Shown here one piece after another: positions 9,179-16,801 of a stretch of 64,000 bases of DNA. The stretch's first letter is position 1; each line of letters opens with the position of its first letter. The position numbers and the translations under genes are program-made. The notes under the pieces were generated by a model. The model was given only the letters and a program-made list of their open reading frames with translations. It did not search any database and was not told the origin of the DNA. Source of the DNA: Bacillus sp. SA1-12 (lineage in GTDB: Bacteria; Bacillota; Bacilli; Bacillales; Bacillaceae); NCBI RefSeq assembly GCF_000981385.1, contig NZ_LATZ01000004.1, forward strand, positions 62,001-126,000, written 5' to 3'.

Positions 9179-9520
9179 ATGGATAACAATCAATCTAAAA
9201 TACAAAACCCTGCAACACAGGTACAAAAAAATTCACAAATGAATGATCGTGATTTCGTTAACGATTTATTATCAACAGAAAAATATATGACAGGTTCCTA
9301 CTCAACAGCTCTTAATGAGGCTAGCCATCAAGCTTTATATCAAGATATCTTAACTATTACCAATGAAACACAACAAGCACAGCGGGACCTTTACAATCTT
9401 ATGTTCAAAAATGGCTGGTATTCACTTGAAGCAGCAGATACCCAAAAACTTCAACAATCCTATCAGCAATTTTCAAATTATATAGGACAACAATCACCGT
9501 ACGGTGGCGTTTCTCAATAA
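9179..9520 (+). CDS. CotF-like spore coat protein (YusN-like)
   Basis: 113-residue protein of the CotF/coat protein family. The core segment MNDRDFVNDLLSTEKYMTGS and then NEASHQALYQDILTITNETQ carries the conserved DxLxxEK and H-x-x-L pattern of these helical proteins. The tail YQQFSNYIGQQSPYG is glutamine- and tyrosine-rich, as in coat proteins. The start at 9179 has AAAGGAG 8 nt upstream; a GTG at 9170 overlaps that site and is unlikely. It is co-transcribed with the preceding coat gene and followed by a shared bidirectional terminator. Confidence 0.82.
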   Translation: MDNNQSKIQNPATQVQKNSQMNDRDFVNDLLSTEKYMTGSYSTALNEASHQALYQDILTITNETQQAQRDLYNLMFKNGWYSLEAADTQKLQQSYQQFSNYIGQQSPYGGVSQ

Positions 9521-9625
9521 GAAAAGCGCCTTGGTCAGCACAGAGCAAATAAGTTGCCATGAATAGATAGCTTTGGAGCTGGACACTGACACTAAGATCG
9601 AATTTATACTCTTCTTATCCACTCG

Positions 9626-9664
9626 AAAAAACCTCAGCTTTTTCATCAAAGCTGAGGTTTTTTA
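9626..9664. terminator. Bidirectional terminator between coat genes and the iron locus
   Basis: Stem AACCTCAGCTTT / AAAGCTGAGGTT with A-runs on one side and T-runs on the other. It serves the plus-strand coat operon and the minus-strand DUF2573 gene. Confidence 0.9.
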
Positions 9665-9916
9665 TTCGTTATTAGCTGATTCACGATGTTTTTCATTAAG
9701 AGCTTTTATTTCGTTAATCAACATTTTTAATTCATTTTTGGCATCAGGATAGGTTGTATTCCAATGCTTTGCCAATGGCGGCATCGATTTTGCAATATGG
9801 GTATACAACGCCCACATTTTTACCTTTTCAGTCAGCTCATCCGATGCTTCACCTAATAATAATTCTGTATATTTTTCAACTAGACCTTCAAACTTTTCTG
9901 CGAGCTCCTTATCCAT
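9662..9916 (-). CDS. yusU: YusU-like DUF2573 protein
   Basis: 84-residue soluble helical protein beginning [20 protein letters not shown]. It contains VKMWALYTHIAKSMPPLAKHW, typical of the DUF2573 (YusU) family, whose function is unknown. The start at 9916 follows AAGGAGG by 9 nt; the ATG at 9925 directly abuts the site and is unlikely. It overlaps the end of the FhuF-like gene by 8 bases, so the two are translationally linked, and it sits at the end of the siderophore-uptake operon, as yusU sits beside yusV in Bacillus subtilis. Confidence 0.8.
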   Translation of the reverse strand: MDKELAEKFEGLVEKYTELLLGEASDELTEKVKMWALYTHIAKSMPPLAKHWNTTYPDAKNELKMLINEIKALNEKHRESANNE

Positions 9917-10682
9917 TTTTTGCATCCTCCTTAATGAAGGCTTTTCTGCATTCAATCGGGCATGTTGTACAACGGTCACCGTTCGTCGAGGTTACATAAA
10001 ACAAGCAGCATGTTTTTCTCATTCGGACATCATTCTGTTTTGGCTGATAAAATTGAGATAGCGGATTACGTGTCTTTACCCCGAAAGATGCTGGAGGAGC
10101 ATCGATTACAACATAATGAAAATCCTCTTGAACCTTTAAATATTTTTCATTAGAAAGGCTGTCATCTTTTAATAAGGTTTCATACATCCAAAAGATATAG
10201 ACGGAAACATTTTCCCAAAGCACTGATTTAGCAATCTTTGTTTGGCTGGAAATTGATGATACGACTTTAGCAATGTTTTCTAAAAACAAAGTTTGAACGA
10301 CTTCAGCTCTCCATTCTGCCCGATCAGAATGAGGAATAGTGACTTCAAGGTTTCCAAAGTTAAAGCTTGGGAGCCATAAAGGATCGTTTTCATCCGTTTG
10401 CAAGGAAACTTTGTCAATGCTGCTGTTTATTCCTTTATCAAATACGCTCATCGAATATAACACTAAAGCAGCAATAAACGCATATCTTTTTACAAGCATT
10501 GAACCAATAACATTTTGTTTATCGCTATTTAGCTTTTCTTGAAGCTTTTTATTAAATATCCGCTTCATCAAATCATCTTTTAACAAGTCTAAGCCTTTGA
10601 TGGTTTCATATGGTGCAGCTTCTTCTGTGCTTAAGCGATACTTTTTTAGCGCAGCAATCTCGATATCAGTTAATTTATGCAT
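9909..10682 (-). CDS. FhuF-like siderophore-iron reductase
   Basis: 257-residue cytoplasmic protein of the ferric iron reductase FhuF/IucA-C-related family. FhuF proteins reduce siderophore-bound Fe(III) with a [2Fe-2S] cluster. The C-terminal ligand pattern is visible as CC ([12 protein letters not shown]) followed by CTTCP, the unusual C-C-x10-C-x2-C arrangement of this family. The upstream region is less conserved. It starts within 8 bases of the end of the ABC ATPase gene (overlapping stops and starts), so it is co-expressed with the importer and probably strips iron from the imported complex. Confidence 0.85.
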   Translation of the reverse strand: MHKLTDIEIAALKKYRLSTEEAAPYETIKGLDLLKDDLMKRIFNKKLQEKLNSDKQNVIGSMLVKRYAFIAALVLYSMSVFDKGINSSIDKVSLQTDENDPLWLPSFNFGNLEVTIPHSDRAEWRAEVVQTLFLENIAKVVSSISSQTKIAKSVLWENVSVYIFWMYETLLKDDSLSNEKYLKVQEDFHYVVIDAPPASFGVKTRNPLSQFYQPKQNDVRMRKTCCLFYVTSTNGDRCTTCPIECRKAFIKEDAKNG

Positions 10683-11493
10683 TTACAACCCCTACTTCTT
10701 TCACAATGCATCTGCCCTTTCCGTGCGGTATGCATAACGGAGTTCCAAATAGCGGATCAACGGTTACTTCACAATTCATTTGAAAAACATGTTGAACTAA
10801 GCTGCAGTTGATGACTTCCTCAGGCCGGCCTTGAGCATAAATTTTTTTGTCTTTTAAGGCAACAAGATTATGTGCATACCTGCAAGCTAAATTCAGGTCA
10901 TGCAATACCATGACAATGGTGCGTTTTTCACGTTCATTTAATTCAAAAAGTAAATCTAAAATTTCAATTTGATGTGTCATATCAAGATAGGTTGTTGGTT
11001 CATCAAGCAAAATAATATCTGTTTTCTGTGCTAATGTCATGGCAATCCACGCTCGCTGCCTTTGACCGCCGGATAATGAATCAACAGGTCTTTCTGCAAA
11101 AGCCTCCATTCCAGTTGCTTCAAGGGCACTCATTACAGCCTCTTCATCTTCCTTCGTCCATTGCTTTAACCAGCTTTGATAAGGGTATCTTCCCTGCTTT
11201 ACTAGCTGCAGTACAGTTAAACCTTCAGGAGCAACAGGGCCTTGCGGCAAGATGGCAAGCTGCTTCGCCACTTCCTTAGTCGGCAATTTTGCAATCGCGT
11301 TTCCTTCAAGTAACACTGAGCCTTCCTTCGGCTTTAGCAGCCTAGCAATGGAGCGAAGCAATGTTGACTTACCACAGCCGTTACTGCCAATAAAAACGGT
11401 TATTTCTCCTTTGGGAATTTTCACATCTAATTCATTGATAATGATCGAATCGCCGTATGAAAGTGTGAGGGTATTTGTTTCAATTGCATGCAT
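10675..11493 (-). CDS. yusV: Iron-siderophore ABC transporter ATP-binding protein (YusV-like)
   Basis: 272-residue FecE/FhuC-type ATPase. It has Walker [11 protein letters not shown]-loop [10 protein letters not shown], signature LSGGQRQR, Walker [13 protein letters not shown] and H-loop VLHDLNL. It energises the FecCD-type permeases encoded just upstream (11709-13765). In Bacillus subtilis YusV serves several siderophore importers (FeuABC, YfiYZ-YfhA), and here it is directly linked to a YfiYZ-YfhA-like set. A 215-bp gap containing a hairpin repeat separates it from the permeases, so it may be transcribed by read-through or from its own promoter. Confidence 0.95.
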   Translation of the reverse strand: MHAIETNTLTLSYGDSIIINELDVKIPKGEITVFIGSNGCGKSTLLRSIARLLKPKEGSVLLEGNAIAKLPTKEVAKQLAILPQGPVAPEGLTVLQLVKQGRYPYQSWLKQWTKEDEEAVMSALEATGMEAFAERPVDSLSGGQRQRAWIAMTLAQKTDIILLDEPTTYLDMTHQIEILDLLFELNEREKRTIVMVLHDLNLACRYAHNLVALKDKKIYAQGRPEEVINCSLVQHVFQMNCEVTVDPLFGTPLCIPHGKGRCIVKEVGVVNA

Positions 11494-11539
11494 AGTAAAC
11501 CACTCCTTTTATCAAAAGCTCTTAAAGCTTTTCAATTCA

Positions 11540-11706
11540 TTCTAGTCTTAGCATGGCAGCACCAAGGCGCTTCCGCTTTTATAATTTTGTATCCAACTCC
11601 AGCGCCTAGCCCCTCGAGGTCATAAGCCACTCATGAATTGAAGGTAAAGTACACCTTCTATTCATGAGCGTCTTATGCTTGTCGGGGCTGCTCAAGGCGC
11701 TTCCGC
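11540..11706. repeat. Long imperfect inverted repeat in the iron locus
   Basis: The outer arms carry AGCGCCTAGCCCCTCGA and TCGGGGCTGCTCAAGGCGCT, and the inner arms carry ACTCATGAATTGAAGGT and ACCTTCTATTCATGAG, so that roughly 100 nt can fold into one long hairpin. TTCCGCTTTTA is duplicated at both ends (about 11570 and 11700). Related sequences occur near 14995, 20020, 25000 and 43125. It looks like a non-coding, MITE-like repetitive element. Confidence 0.6.
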
Positions 11707-11708
11707 TT

Positions 11709-12764
11709 TTAAGTATTACGCGTCTTAAATAATAAATATATAAAATATGGTGCCCCGATTGCTGCGGTAAACACGCCGGCAGGAACTTCCAGCGGAGAAA
11801 ATAAAGTTCTCCCGATTAAATCTGCGACCATCACCAGTATCGCTCCAATCAGCGCTGATACAGGCAATAATGAGCCATAAGAGGATCCGACAAGCCTTCT
11901 GCCAATATGCGGGGCCATTAATCCGACAAATCCGATAGCACCTGCAAATGCTACCGCAATACCTGTTAGGGCTGTGCTTAAAATCAGAAGGAAAAGACGG
12001 TTTCTTTGAACAGCACTCCCAACACCTGTTGCCAGCTCATCACCAAGCTCCTGGATATTCACATTTCGCACCGAGATTATACAAATAACCAATAAAACGA
12101 GAACAACTGGCAGCATAACACGAACCTGTTCCCAAGTAGCTGCATATACTGTTCCTGTAATCCATACATTTGCTTGTGCAGCTTGATAAATCGGCCCTTT
12201 GATCATAAAAAGAGTTGTTAACGATTGGGTAAGCATGGATAAGCCAATTCCAATCAGGACAAGTCTGATTGAGGATGAACCATTTTTCCAGGACAAGAGA
12301 TAGACAAGCAGTCCTAAAATGGTAGCACCTAAAAAGGCTGCAACAGGCATCCATTCAATACTGACAGTCAAAGCATTGTTTTTATCGCTGAATAACATCA
12401 GGAAAACAACTACAGCTACTGATCCTCCTCCTGTAATACCAATAATATCCGGCGAGGCCAGCGGATTTCTGATTAGTCCCTGCAGGATGGCGCCTGCAGC
12501 TGCTAAGCAAATTCCAACTAATAATGCCACCAGAATCCTCGGTAAACGGAATGAAAAAACAAATAAATTCTCCATGTCTGTGCCATAACCAATGAGCGTT
12601 TTCAATACATTAAGCGGACTGATCATGACTTCTCCCATCCCGGTACTGACAAGAAAGATTGTACAGACAAGAATAAGTAAAATAACAGATGTAATAAGTG
12701 CTTTTTTATCAATTAAAAATGAAAGTTTATCTGAGCCAATCCGGAGTTTTAAATATTTTTTCAT
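11709..12764 (-). CDS. yfhA: FecCD-family siderophore permease (YfhA-like)
   Basis: 351-residue integral membrane permease of the FecCD/BtuC family with about ten hydrophobic helices. Landmarks include RLPRILVALLVGICLAAAG and the cytoplasmic coupling region, and near the C-terminus GFVGLMAPHIGRRLVG and LIGRTLFSPLEVPAGV. It forms a heterodimeric channel with the product of the preceding gene, which overlaps it by 4 bases. With the ATPase and the divergent lipoprotein it forms a hydroxamate-type siderophore importer; substrate class is inferred from the YfiYZ-YfhA resemblance (schizokinen/arthrobactin in Bacillus subtilis). Confidence 0.92.
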   Translation of the reverse strand: MKKYLKLRIGSDKLSFLIDKKALITSVILLILVCTIFLVSTGMGEVMISPLNVLKTLIGYGTDMENLFVFSFRLPRILVALLVGICLAAAGAILQGLIRNPLASPDIIGITGGGSVAVVVFLMLFSDKNNALTVSIEWMPVAAFLGATILGLLVYLLSWKNGSSSIRLVLIGIGLSMLTQSLTTLFMIKGPIYQAAQANVWITGTVYAATWEQVRVMLPVVLVLLVICIISVRNVNIQELGDELATGVGSAVQRNRLFLLILSTALTGIAVAFAGAIGFVGLMAPHIGRRLVGSSYGSLLPVSALIGAILVMVADLIGRTLFSPLEVPAGVFTAAIGAPYFIYLLFKTRNT

Positions 12765-13765
12765 TTTTGTCCGAACCCCCTGCGTGCAATGTAAACGAAA
12801 AAGGGAGTTCCAATAAAGGCTGTCATAACTCCTACCGGAACCTCTTCAGGCATGATGATATATCTTGCTAAAATATCCGCTAATACTAAAAGCGACCCGC
12901 CTAACACGAGACAATATGGAAGAATCCAGCGATAATCGTTTCCGACTAAAAACCTTGAAAAATGCGGAATGACAATTCCAATAAATGCAATAGGTCCAGC
13001 TACTGCAACAGAACCCCCGCCAAGCACGATTACGATAATGGCTGCAAGAAGCTTTACAGTCCCTGTACGCTGTCCTAACCCCTTTGCCACATCCTCGCCC
13101 ATTGTAAGGACATTGATTTTTTTCGTCAAAAACATACTTAGGATGATCGCTGTTCCTACATAAGGCAACACGGTCGTCAGGCTCTCCATTTTTCGGCCTT
13201 GGATGGAACCGGCCAACCAAAATAGGACTTGATCAAAAGCTGATTCATTTACTACAAGAAGCCCCTGTGTTAATGAAGAAAATAATGCAGCCATTGCAGC
13301 TCCTGCTAAAGTTAACTTCATTGGTGTCAGCCCTTCTCTTCCGAAGGAACCAATAAAATAAACTAAAAAGGCTGTTAAAGCAGCTCCAGCAAACGCGATC
13401 CATGTATAGGCTTGTAAGGAATCAACGTAAAATAAGGAAACGGCAACAACAATAAAAAATCCTGCACCTGCGTTGATTCCAAAAACACTCGGTGATGCTA
13501 GAGGGTTTTTCGTTAATGCTTGCATAATGGCTCCAGCAATCGCCAGACTTGCACCAACAACTGCCGCTATTAATGCTCTTGGCAGTCGAACATTTTGAAT
13601 GATAAGATGTTCATTTGATCCATTAAACTGAGTAAAAGCTTTATACACCATCCCCCAGTTTGTGTCCGTATAGCCGTAAATAAGACTTCCACACATTAAA
13701 AATAGAAGTAAGATAAATCCTGCAAATAGTCCAGCTACTTTAAATTTATTTGATTTAATCAACAT
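12761..13765 (-). CDS. yfiZ: FecCD-family siderophore permease (YfiZ-like)
   Basis: 334-residue permease of the FecCD family, first gene of the minus-strand iron operon. RLPRALIAAVVGASLAIAGA near residue 60 and GFGQK at the end frame a typical ten-helix core; GPIAFIGIVIPHFSRFLVG and EEVPVGVMTAFIGTPFFVY are the conserved late segments. A Fur box lies in its promoter region and it faces the divergent binding-protein gene, so both halves of the system are induced together by iron shortage. Confidence 0.92.
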   Translation of the reverse strand: MLIKSNKFKVAGLFAGFILLLFLMCGSLIYGYTDTNWGMVYKAFTQFNGSNEHLIIQNVRLPRALIAAVVGASLAIAGAIMQALTKNPLASPSVFGINAGAGFFIVVAVSLFYVDSLQAYTWIAFAGAALTAFLVYFIGSFGREGLTPMKLTLAGAAMAALFSSLTQGLLVVNESAFDQVLFWLAGSIQGRKMESLTTVLPYVGTAIILSMFLTKKINVLTMGEDVAKGLGQRTGTVKLLAAIIVIVLGGGSVAVAGPIAFIGIVIPHFSRFLVGNDYRWILPYCLVLGGSLLVLADILARYIIMPEEVPVGVMTAFIGTPFFVYIARRGFGQK

Positions 13766-13822
13766 GTTGTACTCCCTACCACTACTTATATCTATTTCTA
13801 TATTATCAAAAACAGTTGATCT

Positions 13823-13837
13823 TGAAAATCATTTTCA
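13823..13837. promoter_or_regulatory. Fur box for the permease operon
   Basis: Perfect 7-1-7 inverted repeat TGAAAATCATTTTCA, close to the Bacillus Fur consensus TGATAATNATTATCA. On the minus strand it overlaps a plausible -35 (TTTTCA) that is 17 bp from TAATAT. Confidence 0.8.
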
Positions 13838-13845
13838 ATTAAATA

Positions 13846-13874
13846 TTGACATTTTACTTGAGAACTTTTATCAT
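13846..13874 (+). promoter_or_regulatory. Sigma-A promoter of the siderophore-binding lipoprotein gene
   Basis: TTGACA (13846-13851), a 17-bp spacer, then TATCAT (13869-13874). Confidence 0.8.
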
Positions 13875-13886
13875 TCTCTTTGTAAA

Positions 13887-13901
13887 TGAAAATGATTATC
13901 A
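13887..13901. promoter_or_regulatory. Fur box for the binding-protein gene
   Basis: TGAAAATGATTATCA matches the 7-1-7 Fur consensus with one mismatch. It lies about 6 bp downstream of the expected start of transcription and 18 bp before the start codon. Confidence 0.85.
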
Positions 13902-13919
13902 TGTTGAGGAGGACAAACA

Positions 13920-14930
13920 ATGAAAGCTGCTACATATAAAAAATCTTGGCTATCATTATTCGTATTAAGTATTGTTATGCTTTTATTAGCTGCTTGCGGC
14001 AATAATGCAGAAGAAGAAGGTACTGAATCTCAAGGAGCTGAGGGAGGTACTGATGCAAAGACTGAAGAAGCCTACACAATTGAACATGCAATGGGTTCAA
14101 CTGAAATTAAAGGAACTCCAAAAAAAGTTGTCATTTTAACTAATGAAGGAACTGAAGCCCTTCTAGCAATGGGTGTTAAGCCTGTAGGGGCTGTACAATC
14201 ACATTTAGGTGAACCTTGGTATGAGCACATTTCTAAAGATATGGAAGGTGTTGAAGTTGTAGGTACAGAAAGCGAAGTAAATATCGAAGCAATTGCGGCT
14301 CTTCAGCCTGATCTCATTATCGGTAACAAAATGCGGCAGGAAAAAGTTTATGAGAAATTAAGCGCGATTGCACCAACTGTTTTTTCAGAAACATTAAGAG
14401 GCGACTGGCAGGAAAACTTCAAATTATATGCTAAAGCATTAAATCGTGAAGAAGAAGGTAAAAAAGTAATTGATGAATTTGAAGCACATGTTTCTGAAGT
14501 AAAAGAAACTGCGGGAGATAAATTAGATCAATCTGTATCTGTTGTTCGCTTTATGGCTGGTTTAACAAGAGTCTATTATACAGACACATTCTCTGGCGTT
14601 ATTTTCGATAAGCTCGGATTAAAACATTCAAGTACTGTACAAGAATTATTTACCGATAACCCAGATGACTTATTTGTCCGTGAGGTAGGAAAAGAAGTCA
14701 TCCCGCAAATGGATGCGGATATTCTTTTCTATTTCACATTTGCACCTCCTGGTGATACAGAAGCAACAAAAACTGAGGAAGAATGGACAAATGATCCTCT
14801 TTGGAAGAATCTTAATGTTGTAAAAGAAGGCAAAGCTTACAAGGTAGATGACGCTATTTGGAACACAGCAGGCGGTGTCATTGCAGCAAATAAATTATTA
14901 GACGATCTTGAAAAGATTTTAACTGAATAG
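13920..14930 (+). CDS. yfiY: Siderophore-binding lipoprotein (YfiY-like)
   Basis: 336-residue periplasmic-binding-type lipoprotein. A basic start and hydrophobic stretch lead to the lipobox LLLAAC, so the mature protein begins with a diacylated cysteine at about residue 26, followed by an acidic linker. The FecB/BtuF-type fold follows (KKVVILTNEGTEALLAMGVKP, IEAIAALQPDLIIGNK). It delivers ferric siderophore to the divergently encoded permeases. AGGAGGA precedes the ATG, and it has its own promoter and Fur box. Resembles YfiY, which binds schizokinen/arthrobactin; exact ligand not provable here. Confidence 0.9.
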   Translation: MKAATYKKSWLSLFVLSIVMLLLAACGNNAEEEGTESQGAEGGTDAKTEEAYTIEHAMGSTEIKGTPKKVVILTNEGTEALLAMGVKPVGAVQSHLGEPWYEHISKDMEGVEVVGTESEVNIEAIAALQPDLIIGNKMRQEKVYEKLSAIAPTVFSETLRGDWQENFKLYAKALNREEEGKKVIDEFEAHVSEVKETAGDKLDQSVSVVRFMAGLTRVYYTDTFSGVIFDKLGLKHSSTVQELFTDNPDDLFVREVGKEVIPQMDADILFYFTFAPPGDTEATKTEEEWTNDPLWKNLNVVKEGKAYKVDDAIWNTAGGVIAANKLLDDLEKILTE

Positions 14931-14935
14931 AGCTT

Positions 14936-14966
14936 AAGCGGCTGACATATGTTAGCCGCTTTTATT
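14936..14966 (+). terminator. Terminator after the binding-lipoprotein gene
   Basis: Stem AAGCGGCT / AGCCGCTT around a CATATG-containing loop, followed by TTTATT; 6 nt after the stop codon. Confidence 0.85.
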
Positions 14967-15215
14967 ATTGCTTAGGAAATGATTAAAATGTTTAAAGGGT
15001 AGATAATGTTTCGGAATCAAGCTCCGACACACAGGATGTGCAAGTACAGTCAGGGCGATTAATGTTGCACTTTCTGATTAAAGGCCCTAGCCCTCAATTG
15101 TTTAGCTTATCTTAAAGCTGTTAAATGCTCGCGCTTTTGTTCTTGACTATTTGCGTATTTCTTTGTTTTTTCTAAAGAAACTCGGGGAAAATAACACCAA
15201 AAGAAGTGACAGGAG
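14967..15215. other. Gene-free spacer with a diverged repeat
   Basis: No coding region is supported. It holds AAGCTCCGACACACAGGATGTGCAAGTACAG-like sequence whose TGTGCAAGTAC part recurs near 215 and, inverted, near 43245, and GGCCCTAGCCC like the element at 11540-11706. I read it as a decayed member of the dispersed intergenic repeats. Confidence 0.4.
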
Positions 15216-15950
15216 ATGAGAAATTTGCTTCAAGCTGGTCTTTGGGGAGCATTTGCCGGTTCTTCCATTTTAATTGGTGCACTTATCGGGCTGCTAACTG
15301 ATTTACCTAAAAAAATAACAGGTCTAATCATGTCGTTTGGTACTGGTGTTTTAATTGGAGCTGCTTCTTTTGAGTTGCTTTTTGAAGCTGTCAAAGAAGG
15401 TGGTCTTATGGCAACATCGGTTGGGTTTATATCAGGCGCATCCGTTTTTACCATATCAGAAGCAATCATCACGAAAAGAGGCGGTAACGAGAGGAAACGG
15501 ACAAAAAAGCGGAACACCAATCACTCCGGGCTATCGATTTTTATTGGGACTATTATTGATGCCATACCGGAATCGGTTATTATTGGGGTCAGCTTACTCG
15601 AGCAGGGCTCTGTTAGCTACTTAATGGTTATTGCTGTTTTTATCAGTAACTTTCCTGAGGGTCTTTCAAGTACGGTCGGTTTAAAAAAAGACGGCTATAG
15701 TAAAAAATTGCTCATTTCGATGTGGCTAATTGTTGTATTTCTCGCTGCATTTAGTTCATTACTGGGCTATTCGCTCCTGCAAAACACATCCACAGCCATC
15801 CTATCGTTTATTTCTGCTTTTGCTGCAGGAGGAATTATGGCAATGGTTGCATCAACGATGATGCCGGAAGCGTTTGAAGAAGGTGGTGCGATTGTTGGTT
15901 TAATCGCTTCCCTTGGTTTATTATGCTCACTGTTTCTTTCACAGCTATAA
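15216..15950 (+). CDS. ZIP-family metal transporter
   Basis: 244-residue polytopic membrane protein of the ZIP family (divalent metal import, typically zinc). Eight hydrophobic helices are visible, with the metal-site helix IIDAIPESVIIGVSLL, NFPEGLSSTVGL and MMPEAFEEGGAIVG near the end; a basic, His-poor loop (KRGGNERKRTKKRNTN) separates helices 3 and 4. The ATG at 15216 immediately abuts AGGAG (spacing 0), too close for normal initiation; a TTG at 15225, three codons in, sits 9 nt from the same site and may be the true start. No neighbouring gene suggests the metal. Confidence 0.85.
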   Translation: MRNLLQAGLWGAFAGSSILIGALIGLLTDLPKKITGLIMSFGTGVLIGAASFELLFEAVKEGGLMATSVGFISGASVFTISEAIITKRGGNERKRTKKRNTNHSGLSIFIGTIIDAIPESVIIGVSLLEQGSVSYLMVIAVFISNFPEGLSSTVGLKKDGYSKKLLISMWLIVVFLAAFSSLLGYSLLQNTSTAILSFISAFAAGGIMAMVASTMMPEAFEEGGAIVGLIASLGLLCSLFLSQL

Positions 15951-15978
15951 GGGCCTTCAAAGGGAGAGCCCTATTTTT
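15950..15978 (+). terminator. Terminator after the ZIP gene
   Basis: Short AGGGC / GCCCT stem with a partly paired loop followed by TATTTTTTA, directly after the stop. Confidence 0.55.
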
Positions 15979-15988
15979 TATTAAATCC

Positions 15989-16645
15989 TTACATTCCGTC
16001 TTCTTCAAAATGAATAATGTCCTTATTCTTACCAATGATTAACAGTACATCACCCATTGAAATTTTTTCATTTGCACTTGGTGATACACAAATCTCCTCC
16101 CCGCGCTGAATCCCGACAATCGCGCAGCCAAACTTTGATGGGATGTCTAAATCAAGCAATGTTTTGTTATTTAATTTTTTTGTGGCGACCACCTCGACCA
16201 TGCTATACTCTCTTGATAGTTCAATATAATCGATCATTTTTTCAGAAATAATATGATGAGCAATTCTTTTCGCCATATCTCTTTCCGGATGAATCACCCG
16301 ATTGACCCCAATCTTAACCAGCACCTTATGGTGATAATCATTATGAGCCTTAGCCCACACCTGGGGAATTTCTAATTCTTTCAGGATTAAAGAAGTTAAA
16401 ATACTTGCTTCAATATCATCACCAAATGAAACAAAGGCATGATCAACATTTCTCACGCCAAGCTGTTTTAAGAGTGTCTCATCAATAGCGTTTGCCTTTA
16501 CAGCATGTGTCGCAAATGCTGCATATTGCTGAACCTTTTCTTCATCTTTATCAATGGCCAGTACCTCTATACCCAGCTCATGGAACTCTTTCACTAAAGT
16601 TCCTCCGAAACGGCCTAATCCAAATACAGCAAATTGCTTTTTCAA
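15989..16645 (-). CDS. KtrA/KtrC-type potassium uptake regulatory subunit
   Basis: 218-residue cytoplasmic RCK protein. The N-terminal RCK_N Rossmann motif is FAVFGLGRFGGTLVKEF and the family segment VIHPERDMAKRIAHHIISEKMIDYIELS follows; the RCK_C (TrkA_C) domain ends the protein. It forms an octameric ring that gates a KtrB/KtrD channel in response to ATP/ADP and c-di-AMP. The start is taken as the TTG at 16645, giving MKKQFAVFGLG like KtrC, with AAGGA 7 nt upstream; a GTG at 16672 would add nine unsupported residues. No channel subunit gene is adjacent, which is usual for KtrC. Confidence 0.88.
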   Translation of the reverse strand: MKKQFAVFGLGRFGGTLVKEFHELGIEVLAIDKDEEKVQQYAAFATHAVKANAIDETLLKQLGVRNVDHAFVSFGDDIEASILTSLILKELEIPQVWAKAHNDYHHKVLVKIGVNRVIHPERDMAKRIAHHIISEKMIDYIELSREYSMVEVVATKKLNNKTLLDLDIPSKFGCAIVGIQRGEEICVSPSANEKISMGDVLLIIGKNKDIIHFEEDGM

Positions 16646-16739
16646 CGAACATTCCTTCTTTCCGATTTTCACTTAATAGATGACCTTTCCTAATCATAGG
16701 ATGAAACCAATACCAGCCGTATATTCGTCGTCTATTTAA

Positions 16740-16793
16740 AAAATGGGGCTGTCTCAATTAAAGGGTTAAACCTTTTGGTTGAGACAGCCCCAT
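16740..16793 (-). terminator. Terminator of the dicarboxylate symporter gene
   Basis: Stem ATGGGGCTGTCTCAA / TTGAGACAGCCCCAT with an internal AAAGG/CCTTT extension, followed on the minus strand by TTTTTT. The GGCTGTCTCAA core recurs in terminators at 27440 and 55533. Confidence 0.9.
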
Positions 16794-16801
16794 TCTATTT
16801 G

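Noticed and set aside
11028-11545. Plus-strand frames opposite the siderophore ATPase gene
   Set aside because: Shadows of a gene with complete ABC ATPase motifs.
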